In this document: positions 9,242 through 19,745 of the stretch, in pieces
Position numbering within the stretch: the first letter of the stretch is position 1
Layout of the letters: each line of letters starts with the position of its first letter
DNA from: Methylovorus mays
Lineage (GTDB): Bacteria; Pseudomonadota; Gammaproteobacteria; Burkholderiales; Methylophilaceae
Length of the DNA: 64,000 nt
Assembly: GCF_020531915.1 (NCBI RefSeq)
Contig: NZ_JAJAVG010000004.1
Location: 1-64,000, forward strand
Direction of reading: 5' to 3'
The notes under the pieces: generated by a model
Seen by the model: the letters and a program-made list of their open reading frames with translations, nothing else
What the model was told of the DNA's origin: nothing
Databases searched by the model: none
Position numbers and translations under genes: made by a program

Positions 9242-10345
9242 ATGACCGTTAATCTGCTCAATTACAGCCAGCCTCAACTCGCCGAGTATTTTCATGGCCT
9301 GGGCGAAAAACCTTTTCGCGCCAAACAGTTGATGCGCTGGATGCATCACTTCGGGGTGCATGATTTTGATCAGATGACGGATATTGCCAAATCGCTGCGC
9401 GACAAGCTGAAAGACCAGGCGGAAATCACCCCGCCTGGAATCAAGCTTGAGCAGATTTCTGAAGATGGTACACGTAAATGGCTGATTGATGCCGGTACCG
9501 GGAATGGGGTGGAAACCGTATTTATTCCCGAAGCTGAGCGCGGTACGCTGTGTGTGTCTTCACAAGTCGGTTGTGCGCTGGAGTGTACGTTTTGCTCTAC
9601 GGGGCGCCAAGGTTTTAATCGCAATTTGACCGTATCTGAAATCATCGGTCAGCTGTGGGTCGCCAACAAAGCGCTGGGGCGTGACCCCAAAGGCGATCGC
9701 ATTATCAGCAATGTGGTGATGATGGGCATGGGTGAGCCTTTGGCCAATTTTGATAATGTGGTCACGGCACTCAATATCATGCTGGATGACTCCGCCTATG
9801 GCCTGAGTCGTCGACGCGTCACCGTCTCCACGTCGGGTATGGTGCCTGCCATGGACCGTCTGCGTGAGACATGCCCGGTGGCGCTCGCTGTGTCACTGCA
9901 TGCACCAAACGATGCCTTGCGGGATGTGATTGTGCCTATCAACAAAAAATACCCGATCAAGGAACTGATGGCTGCTTGCCAGCGCTATCTTGAAAAAGCC
10001 CCACGTGATTTTGTGACGTTTGAATATGTGATGCTGGATGGGGTGAACGACAGTGTGGAGCATGCCCGTCAATTGCTGGATATCGTGCGCGATGTCCCAT
10101 GCAAATTCAACCTCATTCCATTTAACCCATTCCCGAACAGTGGCTACGATACTTCCAAGCCCGAGGCCATTCGTCGTTTCCGTGATGTGCTGATGCAGGC
10201 AGATTATGTGGTGACAACGCGCAAGACGCGGGGGGATGATATCGATGCTGCCTGCGGTCAACTTGCTGGCAAGGTCCAGGATAAAACGCGGCGCACTGAA
10301 CGCAATAAAGTCATGCAGGTTATATCGGTGGAGAAAACAGTTTGA
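9242..10345 (+). CDS. rlmN: dual-specificity 23S rRNA/tRNA adenine C2-methyltransferase
   Basis: A 367-residue radical-SAM enzyme that methylates C2 of A2503 in 23S rRNA and A37 of some tRNAs. The CxxxCxxC iron-sulfur motif is in [28 protein letters not shown] segment and the C-terminal cysteine in DIDAACGQL, which forms the methyl-Cys intermediate, are present. The stop codon overlaps the TTG start of pilF, giving tight coupling in an ndk-rlmN-pilF-rodZ-ispG-hisS series, the order known from many beta- and gammaproteobacteria. Confidence 0.96.
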   Translation: MTVNLLNYSQPQLAEYFHGLGEKPFRAKQLMRWMHHFGVHDFDQMTDIAKSLRDKLKDQAEITPPGIKLEQISEDGTRKWLIDAGTGNGVETVFIPEAERGTLCVSSQVGCALECTFCSTGRQGFNRNLTVSEIIGQLWVANKALGRDPKGDRIISNVVMMGMGEPLANFDNVVTALNIMLDDSAYGLSRRRVTVSTSGMVPAMDRLRETCPVALAVSLHAPNDALRDVIVPINKKYPIKELMAACQRYLEKAPRDFVTFEYVMLDGVNDSVEHARQLLDIVRDVPCKFNLIPFNPFPNSGYDTSKPEAIRRFRDVLMQADYVVTTRKTRGDDIDAACGQLAGKVQDKTRRTERNKVMQVISVEKTV

Positions 10346-11097
10346 AACGTTGGCTGATGGTGGTGTTGATCGGCCTGGCTGGATGCGCTGAGCAGCAAGC
10401 CCAGCCTTACAGTGCTGGCGAAACGAGTGCACGTGAGCGTGCCCGCGTTCATACGGAATTGGGCGCAGGGTATTTTGCCCAGAACCAGATGGCCATTGCG
10501 CTTGAAGAGTTTACCGAGGCCATTCGCATTGATGGCAGCTATGCCATGGCTTATAACGGCCTGGGGCTGGTGTATGGCGCATTGCGGGAAGATGCCAAGG
10601 CCGACAGCAACTTCAAGCGTGCCTTGCAGATTGAGCCCAACAATTCGGAGTCGCGTAATAATTACGGCTCCTTCCTGTGCTCGCGTAATCGTATTGATGA
10701 GTCCATCGTACAATTTACCGAGGCGGTTAAAAACCCGCTCTATGCCACGCCTGGAGTGGCATATATGAATGCCGGGATTTGCGCCTTGAAGAAAAAAGAT
10801 GAAAAGGCTGCAGAGAGGTATCTTGAGAAAGCCTTGCAGGCGCAGCCTCTGTTACAAACCGCCGCCTATCAGTTGGCGACCATCCAGTTTAATCGTGGCC
10901 AGGTAGGTATTGCCCGCAATACTCTGAAAAATGCCCTGGTTAACAACCCCAGCCCAGAGACTTTATGGCTGGGCATCCGCATCGAGCGCATCCTGGGTGA
11001 TCGCGATGCAGAAGCAAGCTATGCCTTGTTGCTGCGTAAAAAATATCCGAATTCCGAACAAACCAAGGCACTTCTTTCAGGGCAACAATCGCAATGA
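10342..11097 (+). CDS. pilF: type IV pilus biogenesis/stability lipoprotein PilF (PilW)
   Basis: A 251-residue outer-membrane lipoprotein with about six TPR repeats. The signal peptide ends in the lipobox LAGC near residue 16. TPR units run from about residue 35 to 230, for example [19 protein letters not shown] and [18 protein letters not shown]. PilF/PilW pilots the secretin PilQ to the outer membrane. The start is a TTG inside the rlmN stop, preceded by GGTGGAG, which serves as ribosome binding site. No other pilus genes are in the window, but this isolated position between rlmN and rodZ is the normal one. Confidence 0.9.
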   Translation: MKRWLMVVLIGLAGCAEQQAQPYSAGETSARERARVHTELGAGYFAQNQMAIALEEFTEAIRIDGSYAMAYNGLGLVYGALREDAKADSNFKRALQIEPNNSESRNNYGSFLCSRNRIDESIVQFTEAVKNPLYATPGVAYMNAGICALKKKDEKAAERYLEKALQAQPLLQTAAYQLATIQFNRGQVGIARNTLKNALVNNPSPETLWLGIRIERILGDRDAEASYALLLRKKYPNSEQTKALLSGQQSQ

Positions 11098-12089
11098 CGG
11101 AAACCACACCAGTAACACCTGATACGCAGGAAACCGCAGGTTCTGCGTCTTTTCATGCATCCTCTATCGGCGCTACCTTGCGTGCCGCTCGTGAACAAAA
11201 AGGCCTGTCTGTCATCGACATTCATGCGCGCCTGCGCATCAGTGAGCGTCAGATACATGCGCTGGAGACCGATGACTTTTCCTTGTTGCCTGAGCCTACC
11301 ATTACGCGTGGCTTCATACGCAATTACGCCAAGTTTCTTGAGATTGATGCTGAGCCTCTGCTGGCAACTTATCGGGCGCAAATGCCTTCGGAAGAGCATA
11401 AGAACATCAGTATTCCATCGGCCAACATTCCGATTACCCAATCGCGCACCACGGATTGGAAAAAGTACATCTATGCTAGCGCGTTGGTGTTACTGGGGGC
11501 GGGTATCTGGCTGTTGTATGACGAGAATTTGATCCCGAAAATTCCTGATCTGCATCTGAATAGTTCCAGCAGCGAAGTGAGTCCGGGCAATGAAGAAAGC
11601 CTGCCGCAAGCCGCGTTGCCCGCGGCCGAGCGTGAGTCCGCCGCTACGCAGATGCCTGCGCAAGGAGAGGCCTTTGCACTCCCTCCCGAGCAAACAAAAG
11701 ATCAGGCGAGCGCCGCATCCCTTGCAGAGCCACAGGCTCCTGCCACTGCCATTCCAGCTACACCACCTGCTGCACAGCCAGTGCCAGCGGTGCCCGGTGC
11801 AACAACGGCTCCCGCGAGTACTAATGCTGATAGCACAAGTTCTTCCGTAGCCTTGCACAAGGTCCGCCTGGTGTTTACCGAAGATAGCTGGGTCAGCATT
11901 GTTGATCGCCATGGCAAAGAGATTTTCAATAAAACCAAGCGCGCTGGCAGTGAAGACGCCGTGGAGGGGGAACCTCCCTTGAAGGTGACCATCGGTAACG
12001 CTGCCGGTAGCCAATTGATTTATGACGATAAACCGGTGGATACCGCGCCATATAACCGGCTTAACGTCGTCCGCATTACACTGGAGTAA
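11094..12089 (+). CDS. rodZ: RodZ-like cytoskeletal membrane protein
   Basis: A 331-residue bitopic protein. An N-terminal Xre-type helix-turn-helix lies at about 20-90 ([15 protein letters not shown], then [12 protein letters not shown]). One membrane helix follows at about 122-145, then a long Ala/Pro/Ser-rich periplasmic linker and a C-terminal DUF4115 beta domain at about 255-331 ([18 protein letters not shown]). RodZ links MreB to the cell-wall elongation complex. Its start overlaps the pilF stop by four bases, and ispG begins two bases after it. The low-complexity linker is usual for the family. Confidence 0.9.
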   Translation: MTETTPVTPDTQETAGSASFHASSIGATLRAAREQKGLSVIDIHARLRISERQIHALETDDFSLLPEPTITRGFIRNYAKFLEIDAEPLLATYRAQMPSEEHKNISIPSANIPITQSRTTDWKKYIYASALVLLGAGIWLLYDENLIPKIPDLHLNSSSSEVSPGNEESLPQAALPAAERESAATQMPAQGEAFALPPEQTKDQASAASLAEPQAPATAIPATPPAAQPVPAVPGATTAPASTNADSTSSSVALHKVRLVFTEDSWVSIVDRHGKEIFNKTKRAGSEDAVEGEPPLKVTIGNAAGSQLIYDDKPVDTAPYNRLNVVRITLE

Positions 12090-12091
12090 TC

Positions 12092-13378
12092 GTGAGTCAG
12101 CAACAAGCCTTGAAACGCCGCCCCTGCAATCTGGTGATGGTGGGCCATGTTCCCTTGGGCGGCGGCGCCCCGGTGGTTGTGCAATCCATGACCAACACCG
12201 ATACCGCCGATGCTGCTGCCACCGTCCAGCAGGTGTTCGAGCTGTGGCAGGCAGGTTCCGAGCTGGTGCGTATTACCGTCAATTCCCCGGAAGCCGCCGC
12301 ACAGGTCAGCATCATTCGCCGCGAACTGGATGCCATGGGCTGTAATGTCCCGCTCGTAGGCGACTTTCACTACAACGGACACAAACTGCTGGCGCAATAT
12401 CCTGATTGCGCTGAAGCGTTGGCCAAATACCGTATCAATCCAGGCAATGTCGGCAAGGGCAGCAAGCGCGATGAGCAGTTTGCTGCCATGATAGAAGCTG
12501 CCATCCATTACCAGAAGCCCGTGCGCATCGGGGTGAACTGGGGCAGTCTGGATCAGGAAAAAATGGCGCGCATGATGGACGAAAACGCGCAGCGAGCAGA
12601 GCCCTTGTCAGCCGATGCTCTGATGCGTGAGGCCCTTATTCAGTCAGCCCTGGAAAGTGCTGCCCAGGCCGAGGCGCTGGGGCTGCCATCCAATTTCATT
12701 ACCATTTCCTGCAAGGTAAGTGATGTACAGGATCTGGTGACCGTCTATCGTGATCTTGCCTCCCGTTGTACTTATCCCTTGCACCTGGGGTTGACCGAAG
12801 CCGGCATGGGCTCCAAAGGCATTGTTGCTTCTACAGCTGCACTGGCATTATTGCTGCAAGAGGGCATAGGCGACACCATCCGTGTATCGCTCACGCCTGA
12901 GCCCGGTGAAGCCCGCACCAAGGAAGTGGTCGTGGCGCAAGAAATCCTGCAGGTCATGGGAATCCGTTCTTTCACCCCATTGGTAACGGCTTGTCCTGGC
13001 TGCGGTCGCACCACTTCCACATTTTTCCAGGAGCTCGCCCAAAAAATCCAGCGCTATCTGCGTGAACAAATGCCGATATGGCGCAGTCAGTATCCGGGTG
13101 TAGAAACCATGAGCGTGGCCGTCATGGGGTGTGTCGTTAACGGCCCTGGGGAATCCAAGCTGGCGAATATCGGTATCAGTCTGCCTGGTACGGGTGAGGT
13201 ACCTGTTGCGCCCGTATTTGTTGATGGCCAGAAAACCGTCACGCTTAAGGGCGACGCGATTGCGGAAGAGTTTCAGACGATAGTGGAAGACTACGTTCAA
13301 AAGAATTACGCCGAAGGCGGCAAGCTGCGTCAGTCGCTGCCATTGCAGCAAAAGACCATTCCGCTCAAGGCAATATAA
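12092..13378 (+). CDS. ispG: (E)-4-hydroxy-3-methylbut-2-enyl-diphosphate synthase
   Basis: A 428-residue iron-sulfur enzyme of the MEP isoprenoid pathway, also called GcpE, converting the cyclic diphosphate MEcPP to HMBPP. The proteobacterial form has an N-terminal TIM barrel ([19 protein letters not shown]), an insert, and a C-terminal [4Fe-4S] domain whose ligands are in CPGCGRT and [10 protein letters not shown]. The start is a GTG two bases after the rodZ stop. It is followed closely by hisS. Confidence 0.96.
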   Translation: MSQQQALKRRPCNLVMVGHVPLGGGAPVVVQSMTNTDTADAAATVQQVFELWQAGSELVRITVNSPEAAAQVSIIRRELDAMGCNVPLVGDFHYNGHKLLAQYPDCAEALAKYRINPGNVGKGSKRDEQFAAMIEAAIHYQKPVRIGVNWGSLDQEKMARMMDENAQRAEPLSADALMREALIQSALESAAQAEALGLPSNFITISCKVSDVQDLVTVYRDLASRCTYPLHLGLTEAGMGSKGIVASTAALALLLQEGIGDTIRVSLTPEPGEARTKEVVVAQEILQVMGIRSFTPLVTACPGCGRTTSTFFQELAQKIQRYLREQMPIWRSQYPGVETMSVAVMGCVVNGPGESKLANIGISLPGTGEVPVAPVFVDGQKTVTLKGDAIAEEFQTIVEDYVQKNYAEGGKLRQSLPLQQKTIPLKAI

Positions 13379-13393
13379 AAAGCAATTAATAAC

Positions 13394-14650
13394 ATGGCTG
13401 ATAAATTTCAAAGCATTAAAGGTTTTTACGACATCCTGCCCGAGCAAACGGCGCTCTGGCAAAAGCTGGAAGACACGGCCAGGCAAGTGCTTGGCCAATA
13501 TGGTTATCGCAATATCCGCATGCCGATTGTTGAGCCCACTGATCTGTTCATTCGCAGCGTGGGTGAGCATACCGATATCGTGGAAAAAGAGATGTATTCC
13601 TGGGTGGACGCACTGAATGGCGACAAGCTGACCCTGCGGCCAGAAGGTACGGCGGGCTGCGTTCGAGCCGTGGTTGAGCACAGCCTGACCTACAATGGTC
13701 CGCAGCGCTTGTGGTATATGGGCCCGATGTTCCGTCATGAAAATGTGCAGAAGGGCCGTCAGCGCCAGTTTCATCAGATAGGCGTGGAAGCTTTCGGTTA
13801 TGCCCAGCCCGAAGTTGATGCCGAGCAGATCATGCTGCTTGCCCGCTTGTGGCGCGCACTGGGATTGACCGACGTGAAATTGCAACTGAATACCATAGGC
13901 GATGCTGCCGAGCGGGCGGAATACCGTCAGGTACTCATTGCCTATTTTGAGCAGCATGCCGACTTGCTGGATGAGGATGCCAAGCGTCGCCTGCATACCA
14001 ATCCCTTGCGTATTCTGGATAGTAAAAATCCCCGCATGCAAGCCATGATAGAGGGCGCCCCCCGCTTGCTGGATACCCTGGGTGGGGAAAGTCGTGCCCA
14101 CTTTGATGCGGTATGTGCATTGTTGACGGCAGCGAATATTCCTTTTGTGCTCAATACGCGTCTGGTGCGCGGTCTGGATTATTACAACCGTACCGTGTTT
14201 GAGTGGGTGACCACCCGTCTCGGCAGCCAAGGCACGATTGCCGGTGGTGGGCGTTACGATACCCTGGTCGAGCGCCTGGGTGGCGATGCCACGCCGGCTT
14301 GCGGCTTTGGCATCGGTCTTGAGCGCGTGTTCTTGCTGATGCAGGAATATGGCATCGAGGCTACTCAGGGCCTGGATGGGTATCTGGTTAATCTGGGGGA
14401 GCAGGCCGAGCGGCTGGCACCTCAGGTAGCTGAACAATTGCGCGATGCCGGGATTTCCGTGGCCTTGCACACTGGTGGCGGCAGTTTCAAGTCGCAAATG
14501 AAAAAAGCGGACCGCAGCGGTGCGCGTTTCGCCTTGATCCTCGGCGATGATGAAGCCAAGGCCGGCGAGATTACCCTCAAGCCCATGCTGAGTGGGGGCG
14601 AGCAACAACGACTCGATTTGCTACAGGCGATACAACACTTGAAGGAGTGA
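13394..14650 (+). CDS. hisS: histidyl-tRNA synthetase
   Basis: A 418-residue class II aminoacyl-tRNA synthetase. Motif 2 is in MFRHENVQKGRQRQFHQIG, the His-specific LVRGLDYYNRTVFEW segment is present, and motif 3 is in ACGFGIGLERV. An anticodon-binding domain covers about residues 325-418. The length is typical. It belongs to the ispG-hisS pair, but here it is followed by two ABC ATPase genes instead of directly by yfgM. Confidence 0.97.
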   Translation: MADKFQSIKGFYDILPEQTALWQKLEDTARQVLGQYGYRNIRMPIVEPTDLFIRSVGEHTDIVEKEMYSWVDALNGDKLTLRPEGTAGCVRAVVEHSLTYNGPQRLWYMGPMFRHENVQKGRQRQFHQIGVEAFGYAQPEVDAEQIMLLARLWRALGLTDVKLQLNTIGDAAERAEYRQVLIAYFEQHADLLDEDAKRRLHTNPLRILDSKNPRMQAMIEGAPRLLDTLGGESRAHFDAVCALLTAANIPFVLNTRLVRGLDYYNRTVFEWVTTRLGSQGTIAGGGRYDTLVERLGGDATPACGFGIGLERVFLLMQEYGIEATQGLDGYLVNLGEQAERLAPQVAEQLRDAGISVALHTGGGSFKSQMKKADRSGARFALILGDDEAKAGEITLKPMLSGGEQQRLDLLQAIQHLKE

Positions 14651-14654
14651 GCCC

Positions 14655-15491
14655 ATGACTGCCTTGCTGCGCATGGAAGAACTGACGGTTGTCCCGGTTA
14701 AATCGCCCCAGCGCAAGCTGGTCAATCAGGTATCTTTTGTGCTGGAGTCAGGCAAAACCACCTGTGTGGTAGGCGAGTCGGGCAGCGGCAAAAGCCTGAC
14801 AGCGCTGTCGGTGATGGGTCTTCTGTCCGAGCAACTTCAGCGCATCCATGGCCGTGTCATTTTTCAGGGGCGGGATCTGGCTTCCCTGAGTTCAGAGGAA
14901 ATGCGCGGCATTCGCGGCAAACAAATAGGCATGATTTTCCAGGAGCCGATGACCTCGCTGAATCCTGTGCTGAAGGTGGGGTATCAGATAGGCGAGAGCC
15001 TGACGGAGCATCTTGGCCTGCGTGGAAAAGCCCTGCGGGCAAAGGTAGGCAGCCTGCTTGAGCAGGTGGGCATACCGGCAGAGCGCGCAGACAGTTATCC
15101 CGATGAGCTTTCTGGCGGACAGCGACAGCGTGTGATGATCGCCATGAGTATCGCTTGCGAGCCTGCCATGCTGATTGCCGATGAACCGACGACCGCGCTG
15201 GATGTGACAGTGCAGGCACAGATTCTCAAATTGCTGGATGAACTCAAAACCCGCATGAACATGGGCATGCTGTTCATCACCCATGATTTTGGTGTGGTGG
15301 CGGATATCGCCGACGATGTCGTGGTCATGTTCCGCGGCGAGATTGTCGAGTCTGGTCCGGTGGCAAATGTGCTGGGCAATCCCCAGCATCCTTATACCCA
15401 GGCCTTGCTGGATTGTGTGCCCGATGCCGATGGTAAAAAGCCGTTGAAGCCGATTGATTATGCCTGGCTAACAAAGGGAGCCAACCCATGA
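14655..15491 (+). CDS. peptide-type ABC transporter ATPase (DppD/OppD-like)
   Basis: A 278-residue ABC ATPase with Walker [12 protein letters not shown], signature [15 protein letters not shown] and Walker [14 protein letters not shown], plus the H-loop [10 protein letters not shown]-terminal [13 protein letters not shown] segment is the oligopeptide/dipeptide ATPase extension. It normally works with a second ATPase, two permeases and a binding protein. Only the second ATPase is found here, immediately downstream with a four-base overlap; no permease or binding protein is adjacent. The pair interrupts the common hisS-yfgM-bamB-der order. Substrate unknown; a peptide or microcin-type role as for YejF is possible. 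Confidence 0.85.
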   Translation: MTALLRMEELTVVPVKSPQRKLVNQVSFVLESGKTTCVVGESGSGKSLTALSVMGLLSEQLQRIHGRVIFQGRDLASLSSEEMRGIRGKQIGMIFQEPMTSLNPVLKVGYQIGESLTEHLGLRGKALRAKVGSLLEQVGIPAERADSYPDELSGGQRQRVMIAMSIACEPAMLIADEPTTALDVTVQAQILKLLDELKTRMNMGMLFITHDFGVVADIADDVVVMFRGEIVESGPVANVLGNPQHPYTQALLDCVPDADGKKPLKPIDYAWLTKGANP

Positions 15492-16306
15492 GCGAAGCGA
15501 TTCTTGTTGCCCGGCATCTGGTCAAGACATATCCGCAACGCGGCGGATTGTTTGGTCTCGGTCAGCAAAAGGTTAAGGCGCTGGACGATGTCAGCATACA
15601 GCTGAATGCTGGTGAAACGCTGGCTGTCGTTGGTGAGTCGGGTAGTGGCAAGTCCACCCTGGCCCGTTGTCTGTTACAATTGCTGCCCCTGGATAGTGGC
15701 GAAGTGCAATTTCAGGGCCATGACCTGGCCAAATTGACTGGCAAGGAATTGCGCGCGATACGCCGCGATTTGCAAATGGTGTTTCAGGATCCGTTTGCCT
15801 CATTGAATCCGCGCATGCGCGTCGGCGAAATTATTGCCGAAGGCCTGCTGATTCATGATCTTGGCACAGCATCCGAACAGCAACGCAAGGTCGTGCAGAT
15901 GGTGAAGCGGGTTGGCCTGAGCGAGGCCGATTTGCAGAAATATCCACATGAATTTTCCGGTGGCCAGCGTCAGCGTATAGGTATCGCCCGTGCTTTGGTG
16001 CTTGAGCCCAAGGTGGTGGTCTGCGATGAGCCGGTTTCAGCGCTGGATGTTTCCATTCAAGCGCAGATATTGCTGCTCTTGCGCGAATTGCAGCAGGAAA
16101 TGCAGCTGAGCTACCTTTTCATTACACATGATTTGCGTGTGGTGCGTCATATTGCGGATCAGGTGGCGGTCATGTACAAGGGGAGAGTGGTGGAGCAGGG
16201 TGATGTGGACTCCCTGTATCAGTCACCCCAGCAGGAATATACCCGGAATCTGCTAAATGCAATTCCAGGGCGTCGGCCGTTGGCTGGTTTGGCCGCGGCA
16301 GGCTAA
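15488..16306 (+). CDS. peptide-type ABC transporter ATPase (DppF/OppF-like)
   Basis: A 272-residue ABC ATPase with Walker [16 protein letters not shown], signature FSGGQRQRIGIARAL and Walker B VVVCDEPVSALDV. Its C-terminus has the EYTRNLLNAIPGRRPL oligopeptide-family tail. The N-terminal RGGLFGLGQQKVKALDDVS is typical of the F-type partner. Its ATG overlaps the last codons of the D-type ATPase gene, so the two are made together. No membrane subunits are encoded nearby, so this is an orphan ATPase pair that must act with permeases encoded elsewhere. Confidence 0.85.
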   Translation: MSEAILVARHLVKTYPQRGGLFGLGQQKVKALDDVSIQLNAGETLAVVGESGSGKSTLARCLLQLLPLDSGEVQFQGHDLAKLTGKELRAIRRDLQMVFQDPFASLNPRMRVGEIIAEGLLIHDLGTASEQQRKVVQMVKRVGLSEADLQKYPHEFSGGQRQRIGIARALVLEPKVVVCDEPVSALDVSIQAQILLLLRELQQEMQLSYLFITHDLRVVRHIADQVAVMYKGRVVEQGDVDSLYQSPQQEYTRNLLNAIPGRRPLAGLAAAG

Positions 16307-16350
16307 TCAGGTGCAAGTTGATAATTAACCTTGAATTTTAGGATGGCGTA

Positions 16351-16977
16351 ATGGCATACGATTTGGAAGAACAAGAACAGTTGGACGCGCTGAAAAGCTG
16401 GTGGAAAACCAACGGTAAATATGTTCAGGTGCTGCTGATCGCAGTCGTGATTGGTCTGGCAGGCTACAAGGGCTGGAATTATTACCTGAATCAGCAGGCC
16501 ATCAAGGCTTCTGCCAAGTATCAGGCCATGACGCAACTGGACATCAAGGATACCCAAGCGATTCAGGCCGCGGCCGGTGAACTGATGGATAAGTTTTCGT
16601 CCACTCCTTACGCCGCCCGTGCTGCGATCGCTGCTGCCAAGGTGAGCTATACCAGCAAGGATCTGGCAAGTGCCAAGCGTCAGCTGGCATGGGCAGCCGA
16701 GCATGCCAAGGAAGACCAGGTGGCGGCCGTGGCCATGCTGCAACTGGCAGGTATACAGTTTGAAGAAAAAGACCATGAAGCCGCGTTGAAAACGCTGGCG
16801 CAAAAACATGATGCTGCCTTTGATGGCTTGTTTGCCGACCTGAAGGGCGACATTCTGCTGGCACAAGGCAAAAAAGCCGAAGCCAAGCAGGCCTATCAAG
16901 AAGCATTGCTGAAGCTGGACGAGCAAGGCCGCTATCGACGCTTTACTGAACATAAACTGGAATCCTTGGGGAGCTAA
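16351..16977 (+). CDS. YfgM-like membrane TPR protein
   Basis: A 208-residue protein with one N-terminal membrane helix (about 28-46, VLLIAVVIGLAGYKGW) and a periplasmic TPR-like domain, matching the YfgM/TPR_21 family. In E. coli, YfgM is part of the periplasmic chaperone network at the Sec translocon with PpiD. Its position directly before bamB and der is the conserved one. A short A/T-rich leader with GGATGGCGTA precedes the ATG. Confidence 0.88.
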   Translation: MAYDLEEQEQLDALKSWWKTNGKYVQVLLIAVVIGLAGYKGWNYYLNQQAIKASAKYQAMTQLDIKDTQAIQAAAGELMDKFSSTPYAARAAIAAAKVSYTSKDLASAKRQLAWAAEHAKEDQVAAVAMLQLAGIQFEEKDHEAALKTLAQKHDAAFDGLFADLKGDILLAQGKKAEAKQAYQEALLKLDEQGRYRRFTEHKLESLGS

Positions 16978-16980
16978 ACC

Positions 16981-18147
16981 TTGCGTCAGATTTCATTAGC
17001 CGTGCTGATTGCACTGGCGATCAGCGGTTGCTCCACCATCAGTGACATGAAGACCGATATTTCGGAGCGCATGTTTGGCCGTGAGTTGAGTGATCCACCG
17101 GCTGAGCTGGTGGATTTCAAGGCCAGCATGACGCCGAAAATCATATGGCGTGCCAGTCTTGGTGCTGCCGATGATTACGACTTCACCCCGGCTGCGATCA
17201 ATGGTCAGGTATTTGCCGCCAATGCCGCTGGCGATATCTTCAAGTTTGATGCCATCAAGGGTACCCAGGTGTGGAAGGTAAATGCCGGACAGCGTTTATC
17301 TGGTGGTGTCGGGGTAGGCACTGATCTGGTACTGGTTGGTACGGCCACAGGTTATGTTGTCGCCTATGATCAGGCAGGCAAGATGCTATGGAAATCCAAG
17401 GTGAGCAGCGAAGTGTTAAGCGCTCCGCAAGTGAATAATGGTGTGGTCGTCGTCCGTTGTGGCGATAGCCGTATTTTTGGTCTTAATGCGGTAGATGGTG
17501 CTCGCAAGTGGGTATATGAGCGCGCCACCCCGGCACTGAGCCTGCGTAGCAGCGCGGGCGTTGCCGTCGATGGCGGCGCGGCTTATGCCGGGTTTGCCGG
17601 CGGCAAGCTGATTGCCCTGCGCGTGGAAGATGGCAAGGTCATCTGGGAAGCTTCCGTTGCCCAACCCAAGGGTACAACAGAAATCGAACGTATCGCAGAC
17701 ATTACCAGCCTGCCTGTGGTGGATGGTCCTTTGGTCTATGCCGTGGCATATCAGGGCAAGATCGCCGCGGTTGACCGCGCGACTGGCCGTGTGAGCTGGG
17801 GCCGCGATATTTCCAGCTATACCGGTCTTAATTCGGAAGATGCGCGCGTGTATGTTTCCCATGCGACCGGCTCGGTCTACGCGCTGGAGTACTCCAGCGG
17901 CAAGACGTTCTGGCGTCAGGGCGATCTCAAAAATCGTCAGCTCAGCGCCCCGTTGCCCATGGGCGGCGTGGTGGCGGTGGGCGATATTCAAGGCTATGTG
18001 CATTTCCTCGGGCGCGAAGATGGCGCTTTTGAAGGCCGTATCCGCACCGAAGATAGTCCCGTCATGCCACAAATGCTGGCACTGGGCACCAACGGTATTC
18101 TGGTCCAAACCCGCAAGGGCGGGCTTTACGCAATCTCACTGAAATAA
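16981..18147 (+). CDS. bamB: outer-membrane assembly lipoprotein BamB
   Basis: A 388-residue lipoprotein with the lipobox ISGC near residue 17 and an eight-bladed PQQ-like beta-propeller made of repeated units such as GDIFKFDAIKGTQVWKV and GKIAAVDRATGRVSWGR. BamB binds BamA and helps beta-barrel proteins into the outer membrane. I accept the TTG at 16981 as start because it begins a complete signal peptide and follows GGGGAG ten bases upstream. The gene lies between yfgM and der as in most proteobacteria. Confidence 0.93.
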   Translation: MRQISLAVLIALAISGCSTISDMKTDISERMFGRELSDPPAELVDFKASMTPKIIWRASLGAADDYDFTPAAINGQVFAANAAGDIFKFDAIKGTQVWKVNAGQRLSGGVGVGTDLVLVGTATGYVVAYDQAGKMLWKSKVSSEVLSAPQVNNGVVVVRCGDSRIFGLNAVDGARKWVYERATPALSLRSSAGVAVDGGAAYAGFAGGKLIALRVEDGKVIWEASVAQPKGTTEIERIADITSLPVVDGPLVYAVAYQGKIAAVDRATGRVSWGRDISSYTGLNSEDARVYVSHATGSVYALEYSSGKTFWRQGDLKNRQLSAPLPMGGVVAVGDIQGYVHFLGREDGAFEGRIRTEDSPVMPQMLALGTNGILVQTRKGGLYAISLK

Positions 18148-18150
18148 TCC

Positions 18151-19722
18151 ATGCTACCCACCATCGTACTGGTCGGCCGTCCCAATGTCGGCAAATCCAC
18201 GCTTTTTAACCGGCTGACCAAGAGCCGGGATGCGCTGGTGGCCGATCTGCCCGGCCTGACCCGCGATCGCCACTACGGACGTGGCATCGGTGGCGACAAG
18301 CCATTTCTGGTGGTGGATACTGGCGGCTTTGAACCGCTGGTGGATAGCGGTATTCTGAAAGAAATGGCCAAGCAAACCTTGCTGGCCATTGATGAAGCCG
18401 ATGTCGTGATCTTCATGGTGGATGGCCGTAATGGCCTGGCACCGCAGGATAAGGTCATCGCGGACCGTCTGCGCAAAAGCCAGCGCCCGGTGCTGCTTGC
18501 CGTTAACAAGACAGAAGGCATGCAACGCGCCATTGTCAGTGCGGAATTCCATGAGCTAGGCCTGGGTGATCCCCTGTCCATCTCTTCTGCCCATGGCGAA
18601 GGGGTGCGCGATCTGGTGGAACTGGCGCTGGCAGATTTCCCCGAGCCCGAACCTGAAGAAGAAAACGATGGCAGCCGCACGCCCAAGGTGGCGATTGTCG
18701 GTCGGCCGAATGTGGGTAAATCCACGCTGGTCAATGCCTTGCTGGGGCAGGAGCGCGTGATCGCGTTTGACCAGCCGGGTACTACGCGCGATTCCATCCA
18801 TATTGATCTTGAGCGCAACGGCAAGCATTACACGATTATCGATACCGCTGGCGTGCGCAAGCGCGGCAAGGTGTTTGAGGCAATCGAAAAATTCTCGGTC
18901 ATCAAAACCATACAGGCGATTGAAGAAGCCAATGTGGCCATTCTGGTGGTGGATGCCCAGGAGGGCATTACCGAGCAGGATGCTCATGTGGCGGCGTATA
19001 TTCTTGAAGCAGGTCGGGCTCTGGTGGTTGCCATTAACAAATGGGACGGCTTGAAAGAAGATGAGCGCGACTGGATCAAGCGCGAAATCGACCGCAAGCT
19101 GCAGTTTCTTGATTTTGCCAAGTTCCACTACATTTCTGCTTTGCGCAAGAAGGGCCTGCCAGAGCTGTTTACCTCAGTCGATGGTGCCTATAAAGCGGCC
19201 ATGGCCAAGCTTTCGACACCTCAGCTCACCCGCGTGCTGGAAGATGCCATCATTCAGCATCAGCCGCCTATCAGCAAAGGTATACGCCCCAAACTGCGTT
19301 ACGCCCACCAAGGGGGGAGCAATCCGCCGATTGTGGTGATTCACGGCAACCACGTGGACGGCGTGAAGGACAGTTACAAGCGCTATCTTGAAGGTGTTTT
19401 CCGCAAGGCATTCCAACTGACGGGTACGCCATTGCGTGTGCAATTCAATCAGGGTGCCAATCCATTTGCCGAGCCAGAAGACAAGCGCAAGGCGGGCGAG
19501 GGCATTGTCAGCATGCGTCGTCGTAAAACTGCGCAGCGCGCTGAGCTGAATGCCAAAAGCCGCGCCGAAAAAGAAGCGTTGGCGCAGCCTGCAGGTACCA
19601 AGCTCAATGTGGGTGTAAAACCTAAAGCTCCGATCAAGCCCAAGGCGCCGGCTAAGCCCAGAAATGCAACAGGCGCCAAAAAGGCGCCTGCAGCGAGTAA
19701 AGGACGCGCCAGCAAGAAATAA
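18151..19722 (+). CDS. der: ribosome biogenesis GTPase Der (EngA)
   Basis: A 523-residue double GTPase needed for 50S subunit maturation. The first G domain starts [14 protein letters not shown], and the second repeats [15 protein letters not shown] at about residue 185. Both have DTGG/DTAG and NKxD-type motifs. A KH-like domain covers about 365-450. The protein then carries an extra basic tail of about 50 residues rich in Lys, Ala and Pro, which makes it longer than the E. coli protein. The rnr product in the same window has a similar tail. The stop lies inside a terminator hairpin. Confidence 0.95.
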   Translation: MLPTIVLVGRPNVGKSTLFNRLTKSRDALVADLPGLTRDRHYGRGIGGDKPFLVVDTGGFEPLVDSGILKEMAKQTLLAIDEADVVIFMVDGRNGLAPQDKVIADRLRKSQRPVLLAVNKTEGMQRAIVSAEFHELGLGDPLSISSAHGEGVRDLVELALADFPEPEPEEENDGSRTPKVAIVGRPNVGKSTLVNALLGQERVIAFDQPGTTRDSIHIDLERNGKHYTIIDTAGVRKRGKVFEAIEKFSVIKTIQAIEEANVAILVVDAQEGITEQDAHVAAYILEAGRALVVAINKWDGLKEDERDWIKREIDRKLQFLDFAKFHYISALRKKGLPELFTSVDGAYKAAMAKLSTPQLTRVLEDAIIQHQPPISKGIRPKLRYAHQGGSNPPIVVIHGNHVDGVKDSYKRYLEGVFRKAFQLTGTPLRVQFNQGANPFAEPEDKRKAGEGIVSMRRRKTAQRAELNAKSRAEKEALAQPAGTKLNVGVKPKAPIKPKAPAKPRNATGAKKAPAASKGRASKK

Positions 19723-19736
19723 GGCTGGCGCTTTCT
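19706..19736 (+). terminator. intrinsic terminator overlapping the der stop
   Basis: GCGCCAGC pairs perfectly with GCTGGCGC around a 10-base loop that includes the der stop codon, followed by TTTCT. It separates der from the convergent bamD gene. A second perfect palindrome (AGGCGCC with GGCGCCT) occurs just upstream in the coding sequence. Confidence 0.6.
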
Positions 19737-19745
19737 AGGCTCGTA

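Noticed and set aside
12848-14608. 586-codon open frame on the minus strand across ispG and hisS
   Set aside because: It is antisense to two complete and recognisable genes, has no family character (His/Gln-rich shadow sequence), and no initiation signal. A typical result of biased codon use on the coding strand.
19671-19692. Perfect palindrome AGGCGCC/GGCGCCT in the der tail as a terminator
   Set aside because: It lies inside the coding region, has no T-run after it, and arises from the repeated Lys/Ala/Pro codons; the hairpin at the stop codon is the better terminator.
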